Shown: positions 1-8,075, counted from the stretch's first letter. The stretch is 31,913 nucleotides of DNA from Opitutia bacterium UBA7374 (GCA_002469895.1 DKOA01000041.1:27862-59774); one strand, 5' to 3'. The notes: generated by a model from the letters alone, not told the origin. A program made the numbers and translations.

Positions 1-605
1 GCGGCACCATCATAGGGGACTCCGGCCATGGGGCCATTTTCATCGGACTGGTTGGCGGTGTTGTGCCAACTGTAGTTACGGGAGAGGTGCGTGGTGACGC
101 CAAAACGCAGGCCTGCTTTATGGGTGGCTTCTTTCCAGAGGCCGATGAGGTCTTTCTTTGGCCCTCTATTGACGGCGTTCCATTCCTGGTACTTGGAGTC
201 CCAGAGATCGAAGTTGTCATGGTGGACTGCGCAGGGGGAAAAGTATTGGGCGCCGGCTTCTTTAAAGAGGGCGAGCAGGGCATCGGGATCAAAGTTTTCA
301 GCTTTCCACATGGGGACGAAGTCCTTGTAGCCGAATTCGGAGGGGTGCCCGTAGGTCTTGAGGTGGTGCTGGTAGTCTTTGTGTCCTTCTATATAGAGAT
401 TACGCGCGTACCACTCGCCTTGTTCGGCGACGGAGTAGACGCCCCAGTGGAGGTAGATGCCGAATTTGGCATCGCGAAACCAGTCCGGGCAATCGTATTG
501 CGAGAGCGATTCAATGGAGGCTTCGAATTTTTCCTCAGTTGGGCTCTTTGCGCAGGCGATCTGAGAGAATGAAATGAGGAGTAAAAAGAGGAGCGCTTGT
601 GGCAT
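1..605 (-). CDS. Alpha-L-fucosidase, GH29 (partial, 3' end outside window)
   Basis: Exo-hydrolase releasing alpha-linked L-fucose from glycans such as fucoidan or host-type oligosaccharides. I translated the minus strand from the ATG at 603-605 and it stays open to the window edge (about 201 codons). The N-terminus MPQALLFLLLISFSQIACA is a signal peptide with a plausible signal peptidase I site (ACA, near residue 19), so the enzyme is exported. Next come the GH29 hallmarks: DWFRDAKFGIYLHWGVYSV near residues 42-60, then CAVHHDNFDLWDS near residues 124-136, matching the family HHDGF-type substrate-binding segment. The catalytic nucleophile Asp lies further on, outside the window. It is downstream of sucCD on the same strand but separated by about 140 bp with its own promoter-like signal and an inverted repeat, so probably independently regulated. 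Family assignment is confident; the exact linkage specificity is unknown. Confidence 0.9.
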   Translation of the reverse strand, partial: MPQALLFLLLISFSQIACAKSPTEEKFEASIESLSQYDCPDWFRDAKFGIYLHWGVYSVAEQGEWYARNLYIEGHKDYQHHLKTYGHPSEFGYKDFVPMWKAENFDPDALLALFKEAGAQYFSPCAVHHDNFDLWDSKYQEWNAVNRGPKKDLIGLWKEATHKAGLRFGVTTHLSRNYSWHNTANQSDENGPMAGVPYDGA

Positions 606-659
606 GATAGCGAGGGGTTGATGAACGAAATAGTGGGTATACAGAGCGTATTTCGTATA

Positions 660-688
660 ATAATCTCGATCGATGCACTCGACGGCAA
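660..688 (-). promoter_or_regulatory. Candidate sigma70-type promoter for the fucosidase gene
   Basis: On the minus strand TTGCCG (683-688) is followed after exactly 17 bp by GATTAT (660-665), with a further TATTAT-like stretch just downstream. This would start transcription about 50 bp ahead of the fucosidase ATG. The -35 shares five bases with one arm of the inverted repeat at 681-702. It matches 4 of 6 consensus bases in each box, so it is only a candidate. Confidence 0.35.
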
Positions 689-702
689 TCCGATATGCCG
701 TC
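681..702. promoter_or_regulatory. Inverted repeat, candidate operator upstream of the fucosidase gene
   Basis: Perfect 7-bp arms GACGGCA (681-687) and TGCCGTC (696-702) flank an 8-bp centre. One arm overlaps the putative -35 box of the fucosidase promoter, the usual position for a repressor operator. There is no T-run on either side, so it is unlikely to be the sucCD terminator. Which regulator family would bind it cannot be read from the sequence. Confidence 0.35.
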
Positions 703-746
703 CTGAGGATGGCAAATTCTTGCTATAGGCGCGACTGGTTCCTGAA

Positions 747-1628
747 TCAGGGTGTGTAAATTTTCAGGAGTGCGTCGGCGATCTCGGAGGGGTTGCGTGC
801 GATGGAGACTCCGGCGTCTTCCATGGCGGCAAATTTGGCTTCGGCGGTACCGGCGCCGCTGGCGGAAACAATGGCTCCGGCATGTCCCATGGTGCGGCCT
901 TTGGGTGCGGTGGCGCCGGCGATAAATCCGGCAACGGGTTTTTCTACGTGTTCCTTGATATAGGCACAGGCTTCTTCTTCGGCGCTTCCACCGATTTCAC
1001 CAATCATGATGATGGCGTCGGTCTCGGGGTCTTCATTGAACATACGGACGGCGTCGGTTTGGGAGGTGCCGTTGATCGGGTCTCCGCCGATGCCGATACA
1101 AGTGGACTGGCCGTGACCGCGACTGGTGAGTTGCCAGACGGCTTCGTAGGTGAGGGTACCGGAGCGGGAGACGACGCCGACGCGGCCGGGTTTGTGAATA
1201 TATCCGGGCATGATGCCGATTTTGCACTGACCCGGGGTGATGATGCCGGGGCAGTTCGGGCCGATCAGGCGGGTTTTATTGCTTTGGTTGAGGCGTTGGC
1301 GCACTTCGGCCATGTCCCCGACGGGAACGCCTTCGGTAATGCAAATGACGAGAGGGATTTCGGCTTCGATAGCTTCGAGGATAGAGTCGGCAGCGAAGGG
1401 GGGTGGCACATAGATGACGGATACGTTGGCACCATGGTCTTTTACGGCTTCGGCCACGGAGTTGCAGACGGGGACGCTGTCTTCCCAAAGTTGTCCGCCT
1501 TTTCCGGGGGTGACTCCGGCGACGACGTTGGTGCCGTAATCAATGCACTGACGTGTGTGGAAGGTGCCGGTCTTACCGGTAATGCCCTGTACGAGGAGTC
1601 GTGTGTCCTTATTTACGAGGATGCTCAT
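747..1628 (-). CDS. sucD: Succinyl-CoA synthetase (ADP/GDP-forming), alpha subunit
   Basis: TCA-cycle enzyme interconverting succinyl-CoA and succinate with substrate-level phosphorylation; it works in the cytoplasm as a complex with SucC. The 293-aa length is typical. Visible are the CoA-binding Rossmann start GITGKTG at residues 15-21, the central GPNCPGIITPG segment, and the active-site phosphohistidine in MGHAGAIVSASGAG (His about 249), near the C-terminus as expected. It starts 37 bp after the sucC stop, so sucC-sucD is a two-gene operon. There is no good Shine-Dalgarno sequence before the ATG, so translation may depend on read-through from sucC. The large open frame opposite it on the plus strand is a codon-bias shadow. 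Confidence 0.97.
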   Translation of the reverse strand: MSILVNKDTRLLVQGITGKTGTFHTRQCIDYGTNVVAGVTPGKGGQLWEDSVPVCNSVAEAVKDHGANVSVIYVPPPFAADSILEAIEAEIPLVICITEGVPVGDMAEVRQRLNQSNKTRLIGPNCPGIITPGQCKIGIMPGYIHKPGRVGVVSRSGTLTYEAVWQLTSRGHGQSTCIGIGGDPINGTSQTDAVRMFNEDPETDAIIMIGEIGGSAEEEACAYIKEHVEKPVAGFIAGATAPKGRTMGHAGAIVSASGAGTAEAKFAAMEDAGVSIARNPSEIADALLKIYTP

Positions 1629-1665
1629 GGCTTACAATTGCTGGTAAAAGGTTATTTTGCGCAGG

Positions 1666-2856
1666 TTAGGCGTCTTTGACTTGTGAGGTGATGATCTCGG
1701 CGGCCTGGGCGAGGCTATCGGCTGGGGTCAGGGCAACTCCGCTGTCTTCGAGAATTTTTTTACCGGCCTCGACGTTGGTGCCTTCGAGGCGTACGACGAG
1801 CGGGACGGTGAGTTCTACGTTGCGGGCAGCGGCAACGATGCCGCGTGCGATGATGTCGCACTTCATAATACCGCCGAAGATATTGACGAGGATGCCTTCA
1901 ACGTTGGGATCGGAGAGGATGATTTTGAAGGCGGCGGTGACTTGTTCTTCGTCGGCACCACCGCCGACATCGAGGAAGTTGGCGGGCTCGCCACCACAGC
2001 TTTTAATGATGTCCATAGTGGCCATGGCGAGTCCGGCGCCGTTAACCAGGCAGGCGATATTGCCATCGAGTGCAATGTAGCTGAGGTTGAATTCGGAGGC
2101 TTCGACTTCTTTGGAGTCTTCTTCGTTGAGGTCACGCAGTTCGACGATGTCGGGGTGCTTGAAGAGGGCGTTGGAGTCGAAGGATACTTTGGCGTCTAGG
2201 GCGACAATGTCACCAGCGGGTGTGGTGATCAATGGGTTGATCTCGACGAGCATGGCATTTTTTTCCCAGAAGAGGCGGTAGAGCCCAGCGAGGACTTTGG
2301 AAAAGGCTTTAATTTGTTCACCGGCAAAGCCGAGTGCAAAGGCGACTCGCCGACAGTGATGGGGGCGCAGCCCGGTGGCGGGGGAGACCGGTACGCGGAT
2401 GATCTTATCCGGGGTCTGATCGGCTACGGCTTCAATATCCATGCCGCCTTCGGTTGATGCGATGATGACGGCTTGTGCGGTTTCCCGGTCGAGGACAACA
2501 GCGAGGTAGTATTCGTGGTCGATGTCGCAGGCTTCGGTGAGATAGAGCGTCTGAACCTTGCGTCCGGCGGGGCCGGTCTGGGCTGTGACCAGTGTATTGC
2601 CGAGCATGCTGCCGGCGGCTTGACGGGCGGCTTCAGGACCGTCGACGACTTTTACGCCGCCCTTATAGCCGTCCGTAAAGGTGCCTTTACCGCGTCCACC
2701 GGCATGAATCTGTGCCTTGACGACAATGGCTTGTTCCGAATCGAGCATGGCGATTGCCTGATCGACTTCAGTTGTTGTGGTCGCTGGGTACCCGTTGGGC
2801 ACGGGGACTCCGTGGTCTTTGAGTAATTGTTTGGCCTGATACTCGTGAATATTCAT
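1666..2856 (-). CDS. sucC: Succinyl-CoA synthetase, beta subunit
   Basis: The beta subunit binds the nucleotide and succinate and completes the SucCD complex. The protein is 396 aa and begins MNIHEYQAKQLLKDHGVPVP, the classic SucC N-terminus. An ATP-grasp domain occupies roughly residues 1-240, including VKAQIHAGGRGKGTF near residue 47 and the metal and nucleotide binding EINPL segment near residue 205. The C-terminal flavodoxin-like domain carries LDVGGGADEEQV and GILVNIFGGIMKCD. The ATG start gives the conserved N-terminus exactly, so the start is secure. It is first in the operon, with about 107 bp upstream before the dus stop. Confidence 0.97.
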   Translation of the reverse strand: MNIHEYQAKQLLKDHGVPVPNGYPATTTTEVDQAIAMLDSEQAIVVKAQIHAGGRGKGTFTDGYKGGVKVVDGPEAARQAAGSMLGNTLVTAQTGPAGRKVQTLYLTEACDIDHEYYLAVVLDRETAQAVIIASTEGGMDIEAVADQTPDKIIRVPVSPATGLRPHHCRRVAFALGFAGEQIKAFSKVLAGLYRLFWEKNAMLVEINPLITTPAGDIVALDAKVSFDSNALFKHPDIVELRDLNEEDSKEVEASEFNLSYIALDGNIACLVNGAGLAMATMDIIKSCGGEPANFLDVGGGADEEQVTAAFKIILSDPNVEGILVNIFGGIMKCDIIARGIVAAARNVELTVPLVVRLEGTNVEAGKKILEDSGVALTPADSLAQAAEIITSQVKDA

Positions 2857-2914
2857 AGAAACAGCGCTGGATGGAAGCGTTTGAAAGCTAGCTTATTGGC
2901 GACTTGCCGACGGT

Positions 2915-2934
2915 CGCGCAACTTCTTTTGCGCG
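2915..2934. repeat. Perfect hairpin between dus and sucC
   Basis: Arms CGCGCAA (2915-2921) and TTGCGCG (2928-2934) are perfectly complementary around a 6-base loop. It lies 20-50 bp past the dus stop (minus-strand transcription) and upstream of sucC. No T-run follows, so if it ends the dus transcript it would be a weak or factor-assisted terminator. It could instead be part of the sucC leader. Confidence 0.35.
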
Positions 2935-2962
2935 GAAAGGAGAGATTCTTCCGCTATCTGTG

Positions 2963-4072
2963 CTAGAGAGAACAGCCGACGGCGGTTTCACAATTCGGAC
3001 GGGCGACCAGACCGCGGATGGGTTCGTCGGGGAAGGGGAGGTCTGCGCGTCCGTTTTGCAGAAGGTGGCGGTGGCAGACCTGATCGAGTTCTTCTTTGCT
3101 TTGAGTGCGCCGCATCTCGTGGAGGAAGCGACCATCTGTGTCGACACCGAGCCCGACAAAGTTGAGAAACTTTTTAAGGTGATTGATATGATAGCGTCCG
3201 GTGCGGTCGGGCAGGGTGGTGGCTTGAAAGAGGTCCTCTACATAGTTGCGCACATCGGACAACTTGGGCTGGAAGACCGGTTGTTTGGAGAAATGCTCGC
3301 GGAGTTGGCGAAAGATCCATGGATTGCGGATGCAGGAGCGTCCGATCATGACGCCCTGACAGCGGGTATCCTGAAGAACGCGAACGGCCTTGCTGACCGA
3401 GGTAATGTTACCATTGGCCAGGACGGGGGAGGATAGACGCTGGGCGGCGCGGCGGATATACTCGTAGTGCACTTCGCTGCGGTAGGCTTCTTTAACGGTA
3501 CGGGCATGCAGACTGAGGAGGTCGACCTGATGTTTTTCAATGAGGTCGAGGATGGTTTCGAAGTGGCGGTCGTCTTCAAACCCGATACGCATTTTAACGG
3601 TGAATCGACCTTCGGTGGCTTGCCGAAGACATCCGAGGACTGCATCAACTTTTTCGGGCTCGCGGAGGAGGCCGCCACCGACGTTTTTCTTGTATACTTT
3701 GGGTGCGGGGCACCCCATGTTTAGGTCGATACCGGCGACGGGCAGTTCGGCCCGATGGATATCGCGGATGGTGCGCTGAAGGTCTGCTAGATTTTCGCCG
3801 ATGAGTTGTGCAAATACGGGGCGCCCCGTACCGTGCCGGCAGATGGAGTCGACAATGTGAGTTTCGAGGGTGGAGTGGGCGTGGACGCGGAAGTACTCCG
3901 TAAAGAGAAGATCGGGGGCACCATAGGTACCGAGTAGCCGCATAAAAGGCAGCGTGGTGACATCTTGCATGGGCGCTAGCGCGGACCATGGCTGGCCGGG
4001 GATGGCGGTAGCGGGCAGTGGAATCGGTGGAGCTGATGGGGGCTCGGCACCTTCACTGTGAAGGTGGCTCAT
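2963..4072 (-). CDS. dus: tRNA-dihydrouridine synthase family protein
   Basis: FMN-dependent enzyme reducing specific uridines to dihydrouridine in tRNA. The 369-aa TIM-barrel protein shows LAPMQDVTTLPFMRL (residues 32-46), the catalytic-cysteine segment NMGCPAPKVYKKNVGGGLL in the middle, TVKMRIGF, LLSLHARTVKEAY (His/Arg for FMN phosphate and tRNA), LANGNITS and GVMIGRSCIRNPWIF. The first 30 residues are Pro-rich and precede the conserved barrel, so the true start could be slightly internal. However, the annotated ATG overlaps the stop of the upstream gene as ATGA, which supports translational coupling. The subtype (DusA, B or C like) cannot be fixed by eye. Confidence 0.93.
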   Translation of the reverse strand: MSHLHSEGAEPPSAPPIPLPATAIPGQPWSALAPMQDVTTLPFMRLLGTYGAPDLLFTEYFRVHAHSTLETHIVDSICRHGTGRPVFAQLIGENLADLQRTIRDIHRAELPVAGIDLNMGCPAPKVYKKNVGGGLLREPEKVDAVLGCLRQATEGRFTVKMRIGFEDDRHFETILDLIEKHQVDLLSLHARTVKEAYRSEVHYEYIRRAAQRLSSPVLANGNITSVSKAVRVLQDTRCQGVMIGRSCIRNPWIFRQLREHFSKQPVFQPKLSDVRNYVEDLFQATTLPDRTGRYHINHLKKFLNFVGLGVDTDGRFLHEMRRTQSKEELDQVCHRHLLQNGRADLPFPDEPIRGLVARPNCETAVGCSL

Positions 4073-4515
4073 TCCTGATTTTGCTGAAGGATGCGAGCGA
4101 GGATTTCCGACATATCGTCAACTTTTTCAAGGACTTGCTCGGATGCGTAGATTGGTTTGCCTGCCATCAGTGCGAGAACGATAGAATCACTCGGGCGCGC
4201 ATCGAGTTCGACGATCTTTTTTCCGAGTTCATTTTCCATGGAGACAATGAGACGGGCAAAGAAGGTACTGTCTTCGACGTCGTTGATGATGACGCGGTCG
4301 ACTTCAGCACTGAGCCCGTCGAGCAGAGTCATCATTAGATCGTGGGTCAGGGGGCGCTCGCATTGTTCGCCGTTGGCGGCTCGTTGTATGGAGCTGCCGA
4401 TGCCGGAATCGACGTAGATGACAAATGTTTTATCATCGTTACCCAGGAAAACGGCACAACCGTTTGAGGTGGGCATGACCCCTTTAATAGTTACTTTACT
4501 AACTTGGTTTTCCAT
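4069..4515 (-). CDS. Bifunctional nuclease family protein (DUF151)
   Basis: A 148-aa protein consisting almost entirely of a BFN domain: VTIKGVMPTSNGCAVFLG at residues 8-25, the GEQCERPLTHDLMMTLL segment, and LDARPSDSIVLALMAGKPIY near residues 103-122, the most conserved family signature. Plant members have reported DNase/RNase activity; bacterial members are mostly uncharacterised, so the role here is unknown. It is first in a two-gene operon with dus (ATGA overlap), which hints at a nucleic-acid or tRNA-related job. It diverges from aroK across a 143-bp gap. Confidence 0.88.
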   Translation of the reverse strand: MENQVSKVTIKGVMPTSNGCAVFLGNDDKTFVIYVDSGIGSSIQRAANGEQCERPLTHDLMMTLLDGLSAEVDRVIINDVEDSTFFARLIVSMENELGKKIVELDARPSDSIVLALMAGKPIYASEQVLEKVDDMSEILARILQQNQE

Positions 4516-4658
4516 GGAGGGTGAATCGGCTCTACGTTGCTATTTCTTTAATTGGCTGAAGCATAGGGTTTTTGTTGCTCTGACAGCAAGTGAATAGGGA
4601 TGCTTATGAATTGGTAATTTCCGTTGCGGCGGCGGCTTTGACTGTTTGAACTGCGCGG

Positions 4659-5201
4659 GTGTCTGAAAAAAGTGTGAACAAATTACCAAACTTGTACATG
4701 GTCGGTTTTATGGGCGTGGGGAAGTCGGCGATTGGTCGTCGCACCGCCGCGGAGTTAGGTATGCGCTTTATCGATTCGGATGCTTCGATCGAGAAGAAAC
4801 AGGGGAAATCGATTGCAGAGATTTTTGCCGTTGAGGGTGAGTCCTGCTTTCGCGATTACGAGCAGGCATTTGTTGAGACCGGGCATCCGGAAACGGGCTG
4901 TGTCGTCGCCTGCGGGGGTGGTCTGGTTGTGCAACCGGGAATGAAAGAGCGGCTCAATGAGAAGGGTGTGGTCGTGTCTTTATTTGCATCAGTGGAAAGC
5001 ATCATTGAGCGAACCAGCCGGAATAAGAAACGGCCCTTGCTGAATGTGACGGAACCGGAAGCAACGATTCGCCGGCTTTTGGCTGAGCGGGAACCGATTT
5101 ATATGGAGGCGGGCATCTGTATTTCAACGCAGGGGAGAACCATCTCCGAGGTGGTGCGCCATGTCGTGCGCTGCTATAAAGAGCAATCGCGCAAAGGTTA
5201 A
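4659..5201 (+). CDS. aroK: Shikimate kinase
   Basis: Phosphorylates shikimate at the 3-hydroxyl with ATP in aromatic amino-acid biosynthesis. It is 180 aa, normal for the family. Visible are the Walker A GFMGVGKSAIGR near residues 16-27, the shikimate-binding DSDASIE (about 38-44), the FAVEGESCFRDYE region whose Arg contacts shikimate, CGGGLV (about 86-91), and the lid RNKKRPLL. Start is GTG at 4659; no clear ribosome-binding site is visible. Its TAA stop shares the TTAA tetranucleotide with the stop of the convergent thioesterase gene. Confidence 0.94.
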   Translation: MSEKSVNKLPNLYMVGFMGVGKSAIGRRTAAELGMRFIDSDASIEKKQGKSIAEIFAVEGESCFRDYEQAFVETGHPETGCVVACGGGLVVQPGMKERLNEKGVVVSLFASVESIIERTSRNKKRPLLNVTEPEATIRRLLAEREPIYMEAGICISTQGRTISEVVRHVVRCYKEQSRKG

Positions 5202-5626
5202 CCCGGGCTCTGGGTCGAGGTTGATTTTAGCCACATGGCGTCGAGTTTTTCGATGAATTGAGACGGTGGGCGCAGGCCTTTGCCTTGCGGACTCATAAAG
5301 GCGTGCACGGTCTTGCCGGTGGCGAGTATTTCGCCGGACCGGCGCACTTCGTATAGAAAGTCAAAGCGTGCGCGGGGTTTTTCGTTCATACGAAGGTGGA
5401 TTTCGAGACGGTCATCGAATCGTGCCGGTACGTTGTACTCAGCGCTGGCCGCGAGCACGGGAATGTGGTAACCTTGAGCTTCTAGCTGGGAATAGGGAAT
5501 GCCCATCTGATCGAGCAAGCGGATGCGGGCGGTTTCAAACCAGACGAAATAATGGCTGTGATAAACAACGTCCATGCGATCCGTCTCCGCATAGCGGACC
5601 CGAATATTGGAAACAGTTTCTAGCAT
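5198..5626 (-). CDS. Acyl-CoA thioesterase, YbgC/4-hydroxybenzoyl-CoA thioesterase type
   Basis: Hotdog-fold thioesterase, 142 aa, single domain. The active-site segment VRYAETDRMDVVYHSHYFVW near residue 10 contains the catalytic Asp of the YbgC/4HBT family, followed by the WFETAR helix. Substrate is not predictable; YbgC-like enzymes act on short- or medium-chain acyl-CoA and often sit near tol-pal genes, which are not seen here. It is transcribed against aroK and overlaps it by 4 bp at the shared TTAA. Confidence 0.9.
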   Translation of the reverse strand: MLETVSNIRVRYAETDRMDVVYHSHYFVWFETARIRLLDQMGIPYSQLEAQGYHIPVLAASAEYNVPARFDDRLEIHLRMNEKPRARFDFLYEVRRSGEILATGKTVHAFMSPQGKGLRPPSQFIEKLDAMWLKSTSTQSPG

Positions 5627-5707
5627 GCGGCTGATTGAAAAGGATGGATCCGGTGGTGAAAACCTTTTTCGGGGGCGCGATTCTACTTTTCAAGTGGGTC
5701 GTTAGCG

Positions 5708-6019
5708 GTGCAGTGTGGGTGGATGCTTACTTTTATGCGAAGTGCACTGCGTTGGGTTTTTGGTTGGGCCTACTACGTCTGTTTGATTTGTCTCAGTGGA
5801 GCCGTGTTGGGAGTGCTTTCTCATTTATTATGGGGCTGGTGTTTTTATGACGATTTTGATCCTGTCTATATGACTGCATTGGGCTATCTGCATGGCTTGA
5901 AGTATGCAGGCGTTTGGGCAGGTGGTAGTGCATTGGTCCTCTGTGTGATACGAGCGCGTCGAGAATTTTTGGAGAAACAGTCATTGATCGGGAAGGATGC
6001 GTACGATGTCTACGAGTGA
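5708..6019 (+). CDS. Small hypothetical membrane protein
   Basis: Unrecognised protein of up to 103 aa. It has a hydrophobic stretch near residues 17-43 (rich in W, V, L and C), a short loop with DDFDPVYM, a second hydrophobic stretch near 68-83 and a charged C-terminal tail (RARREFLEK). Two transmembrane helices are likely. The start is uncertain: GTG 5708, ATG 5723 or ATG 5735 are all in frame, and 5735 is attractive because it begins just before the first helix. The end overlaps the next gene by 14 bp, so the pair is probably co-translated. A competing frame (5635-5850) also encodes hydrophobic residues but ends without leading into the next gene. Confidence 0.6.
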   Translation: MQCGWMLTFMRSALRWVFGWAYYVCLICLSGAVLGVLSHLLWGWCFYDDFDPVYMTALGYLHGLKYAGVWAGGSALVLCVIRARREFLEKQSLIGKDAYDVYE

Positions 6020-6566
6020 TCGATTCAAGGTCTATGGAGTTGGGTTTCTCCTGGGCATGTTATTGGTCTCTGTAATCCTCTCCCGGCGGGCAGCAAAGGA
6101 GAATCAATCAGTGGATCCATGGCACGAACATCGTGAACAGGCACGGGAGACGGGTGCGGAGCCGCTGCCTGCTGCGGTGGAATCTTCGATGCTGCAGGGT
6201 GCGGTCTTGCGGTTCGGCTATTTGCCGGATGCAGCGTTGCCAGAGGAGCGCGTATGGCTGTTGAATTTCCGCAAGAGTTATCCGTATGTGCGGGTGGTGG
6301 AGACACTGGCTGATGGAACAGTGCGCTACATGGCTGCTGATCAAATAAAGGTCTTGCTTGCTGAAGGGGTCGATGTGGCTGACCTGAAACCGATGCTGGA
6401 TACTCTGGGCGTCCGGCTTCGGATGTTTAATCGCAAGGAGCGCGCAGCGGTCTTAGGTGTCTTGCACACGGGGATTGATGCCGTTCCGGAAACTCTGCAG
6501 GCGCTTGGTCCCTGGCAAAGTCTTTTTGAAGCTGCCGAGCCCGATTGGATTCGCTTTCGTCAGTGA
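6006..6566 (+). CDS. Hypothetical membrane-anchored protein
   Basis: Not recognised. The start at ATG 6006 is preferred over ATG 5997 because GGAAGG (5991-5996) lies 9 bases before it, a correct ribosome-binding distance. The 186-aa product begins MSTSDRFKVYG, then a hydrophobic segment (about residues 10-24, GVGFLLGMLLVSVIL) followed by basic SRRAAK, consistent with a single N-terminal anchor. The rest is soluble: residues 60-120 hold a WLLNFRKSYPYVRVVETLAD stretch resembling a compact alpha/beta unit, and a helical end follows. It overlaps the preceding small membrane gene by 14 bp and is followed after 82 bp by tig. Function unknown. Confidence 0.8.
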   Translation: MSTSDRFKVYGVGFLLGMLLVSVILSRRAAKENQSVDPWHEHREQARETGAEPLPAAVESSMLQGAVLRFGYLPDAALPEERVWLLNFRKSYPYVRVVETLADGTVRYMAADQIKVLLAEGVDVADLKPMLDTLGVRLRMFNRKERAAVLGVLHTGIDAVPETLQALGPWQSLFEAAEPDWIRFRQ

Positions 6567-6648
6567 GTCCTTTTCTACGCAGAAAATGAATTGACCCACC
6601 TGCCCGGCCTACCCTTACTGGGCTGCTTTTCTTTTGGAGCTATGCTCC

Positions 6649-7992
6649 GTGCAGACAACCGTTTATCGTATCGTGAAAACAGACGTTAAAGACATCAATC
6701 CGACCCGCCGTGCCATTATCGTGGAAATCTCCGAAGAGGAGGTCGCCACACTGGAAAATAAGCTGATCCAAGACTTTCAGCGTCAGGCGAAAGTCCCCGG
6801 GTTTCGTCCCGGCAAGGCTCCTGAAAATATGATTCGTACTCGCTATGCAAAAGACATTGCGAATGAATTAAAGAGCCGTGTGGTATCAGCGGCACATCAG
6901 GACGGCGTTCTCAAATCCGAGGTTTCGATCTACGGAATTGTTGAATTGGACGAGGGCATTATTACCGGAGGCAAAGCAGCAAAGCTGACTTTTACGGTGG
7001 ATATGTTGCCGGATTTTGAATTGCCCAATTATGAGGGGCTGAAGGTTGAGTCGGAGCCTACCGATGCAGAGGATGGAGAAATTGAAAAGATGTTAACGCA
7101 GATTCTTAGTCAGCGGGCGGAGTTTAAGGTGGCTGAAAAAGCAGCGGAAAAGGGCGACTATGTGCGTTGCAGCTACGAAGGTAAGATCGATGACCAGTCA
7201 ATTGCTGAAATTGTCCCGGATGCGCCTATCTACGGCAAGCAGAGTAAGACTTGGGAAGAGGCCGGTTCGGAGGATTCTCCGGGAGTTCGTGCGGTTGTGG
7301 ACGGTTTGCTCGGGATGTCTGCGGGTGATGAGAAAGAGGTGGAGATGGCGTTTCCCGCTGATTTTGAGATGCCTGCGCTGGCGGGAAAGTCTGCGATGTA
7401 TTCTCTCGAGGTCGAAGAGGTGCGGGAGAAGATCCTGCCCGATATGGACGAAGCTTTTTTCAAGAGTCTGCAGGTGAAGGATGAGGCAGAGTTGCGCTCA
7501 CAGATTGCGGATACAATATCGCGACAGAAGGTGCAGAAAAACTTTCAAGCAGAACGACAGCAGATAACCGATCAACTGCTAGCAGCGGTTGATTTTCCGC
7601 TGCCTGAGAGCGGTATAAAAAGTGAGACGGAGGCCATCTTGCGTGACTTCATGGAGCGGAACATGGAACGCGGTGCGACGCAGGAAGACTTCGAGAAGCA
7701 GAAGGAGCAACTGCATGAAGGGGCGTCTGATGCGGCAGCGAATCGCTTGAAGAGTCGTCTCATTCTTAGCCGTATTGCAGCAAAAGAAAAGATTCAGGTG
7801 GGCAACGAGGATTTTAGCCGGGTGATCATGAATGAAGCCATGCAAACAAAGCAGAAGCCGGATCAACTGGTTAAGGAGCTAAAAAAGGATCAAGGCCGGA
7901 TCGATCGCATGCGCATGGAAATTTTGATTGGTAAGACAATGGATTTATTAATTGAAAAAGCATCGCGTGAAACGGAGGCGGCTACTGCCTAG
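6649..7992 (+). CDS. tig: Trigger factor (ribosome-associated chaperone / peptidyl-prolyl isomerase)
   Basis: Binds ribosomal protein L23 at the exit tunnel and assists folding of nascent chains. I place the start at GTG 6649, since GGAG at 6636-6639 lies 9 bases upstream; a TTG at 6634 would add five residues and use the ribosome-binding site as coding sequence. The 447-aa protein has the N-terminal ribosome-binding domain with the signature VPGFRPGKAP (about residues 49-58), a central FKBP-like domain (about 150-240, KGDYVRCSYEGKID onward) and a long helical C-terminal domain rich in E, K and Q. It leads the conserved tig-clpP-clpX order, 83 bp ahead of clpP. Confidence 0.95.
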   Translation: MQTTVYRIVKTDVKDINPTRRAIIVEISEEEVATLENKLIQDFQRQAKVPGFRPGKAPENMIRTRYAKDIANELKSRVVSAAHQDGVLKSEVSIYGIVELDEGIITGGKAAKLTFTVDMLPDFELPNYEGLKVESEPTDAEDGEIEKMLTQILSQRAEFKVAEKAAEKGDYVRCSYEGKIDDQSIAEIVPDAPIYGKQSKTWEEAGSEDSPGVRAVVDGLLGMSAGDEKEVEMAFPADFEMPALAGKSAMYSLEVEEVREKILPDMDEAFFKSLQVKDEAELRSQIADTISRQKVQKNFQAERQQITDQLLAAVDFPLPESGIKSETEAILRDFMERNMERGATQEDFEKQKEQLHEGASDAAANRLKSRLILSRIAAKEKIQVGNEDFSRVIMNEAMQTKQKPDQLVKELKKDQGRIDRMRMEILIGKTMDLLIEKASRETEAATA

Positions 7993-8075
7993 GGAGACTC
8001 TGCAATTCCAAAATGTTGGATTGCGGTTGCTCTGAAGAGGCGCATCTGTATTTTAACATATTTAAGAATATTATT

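Noticed and set aside
606..746. tRNA or small gene downstream of sucD
   Set aside because: No T-loop or acceptor pairing of a tRNA and no ORF of its own; only the inverted repeat and promoter-like boxes.
882..1679. 265-codon open frame on the plus strand opposite sucD
   Set aside because: Gly/Asp/Ala-rich antisense shadow created by the codon bias of sucD; it has no recognisable domain and lies wholly over a conserved gene.
5635..5850. 71-codon hydrophobic frame overlapping the small membrane gene
   Set aside because: It ends without leading into the next gene, while the 5708-6019 frame overlaps the following gene and has a more natural charged tail. Not fully excluded.
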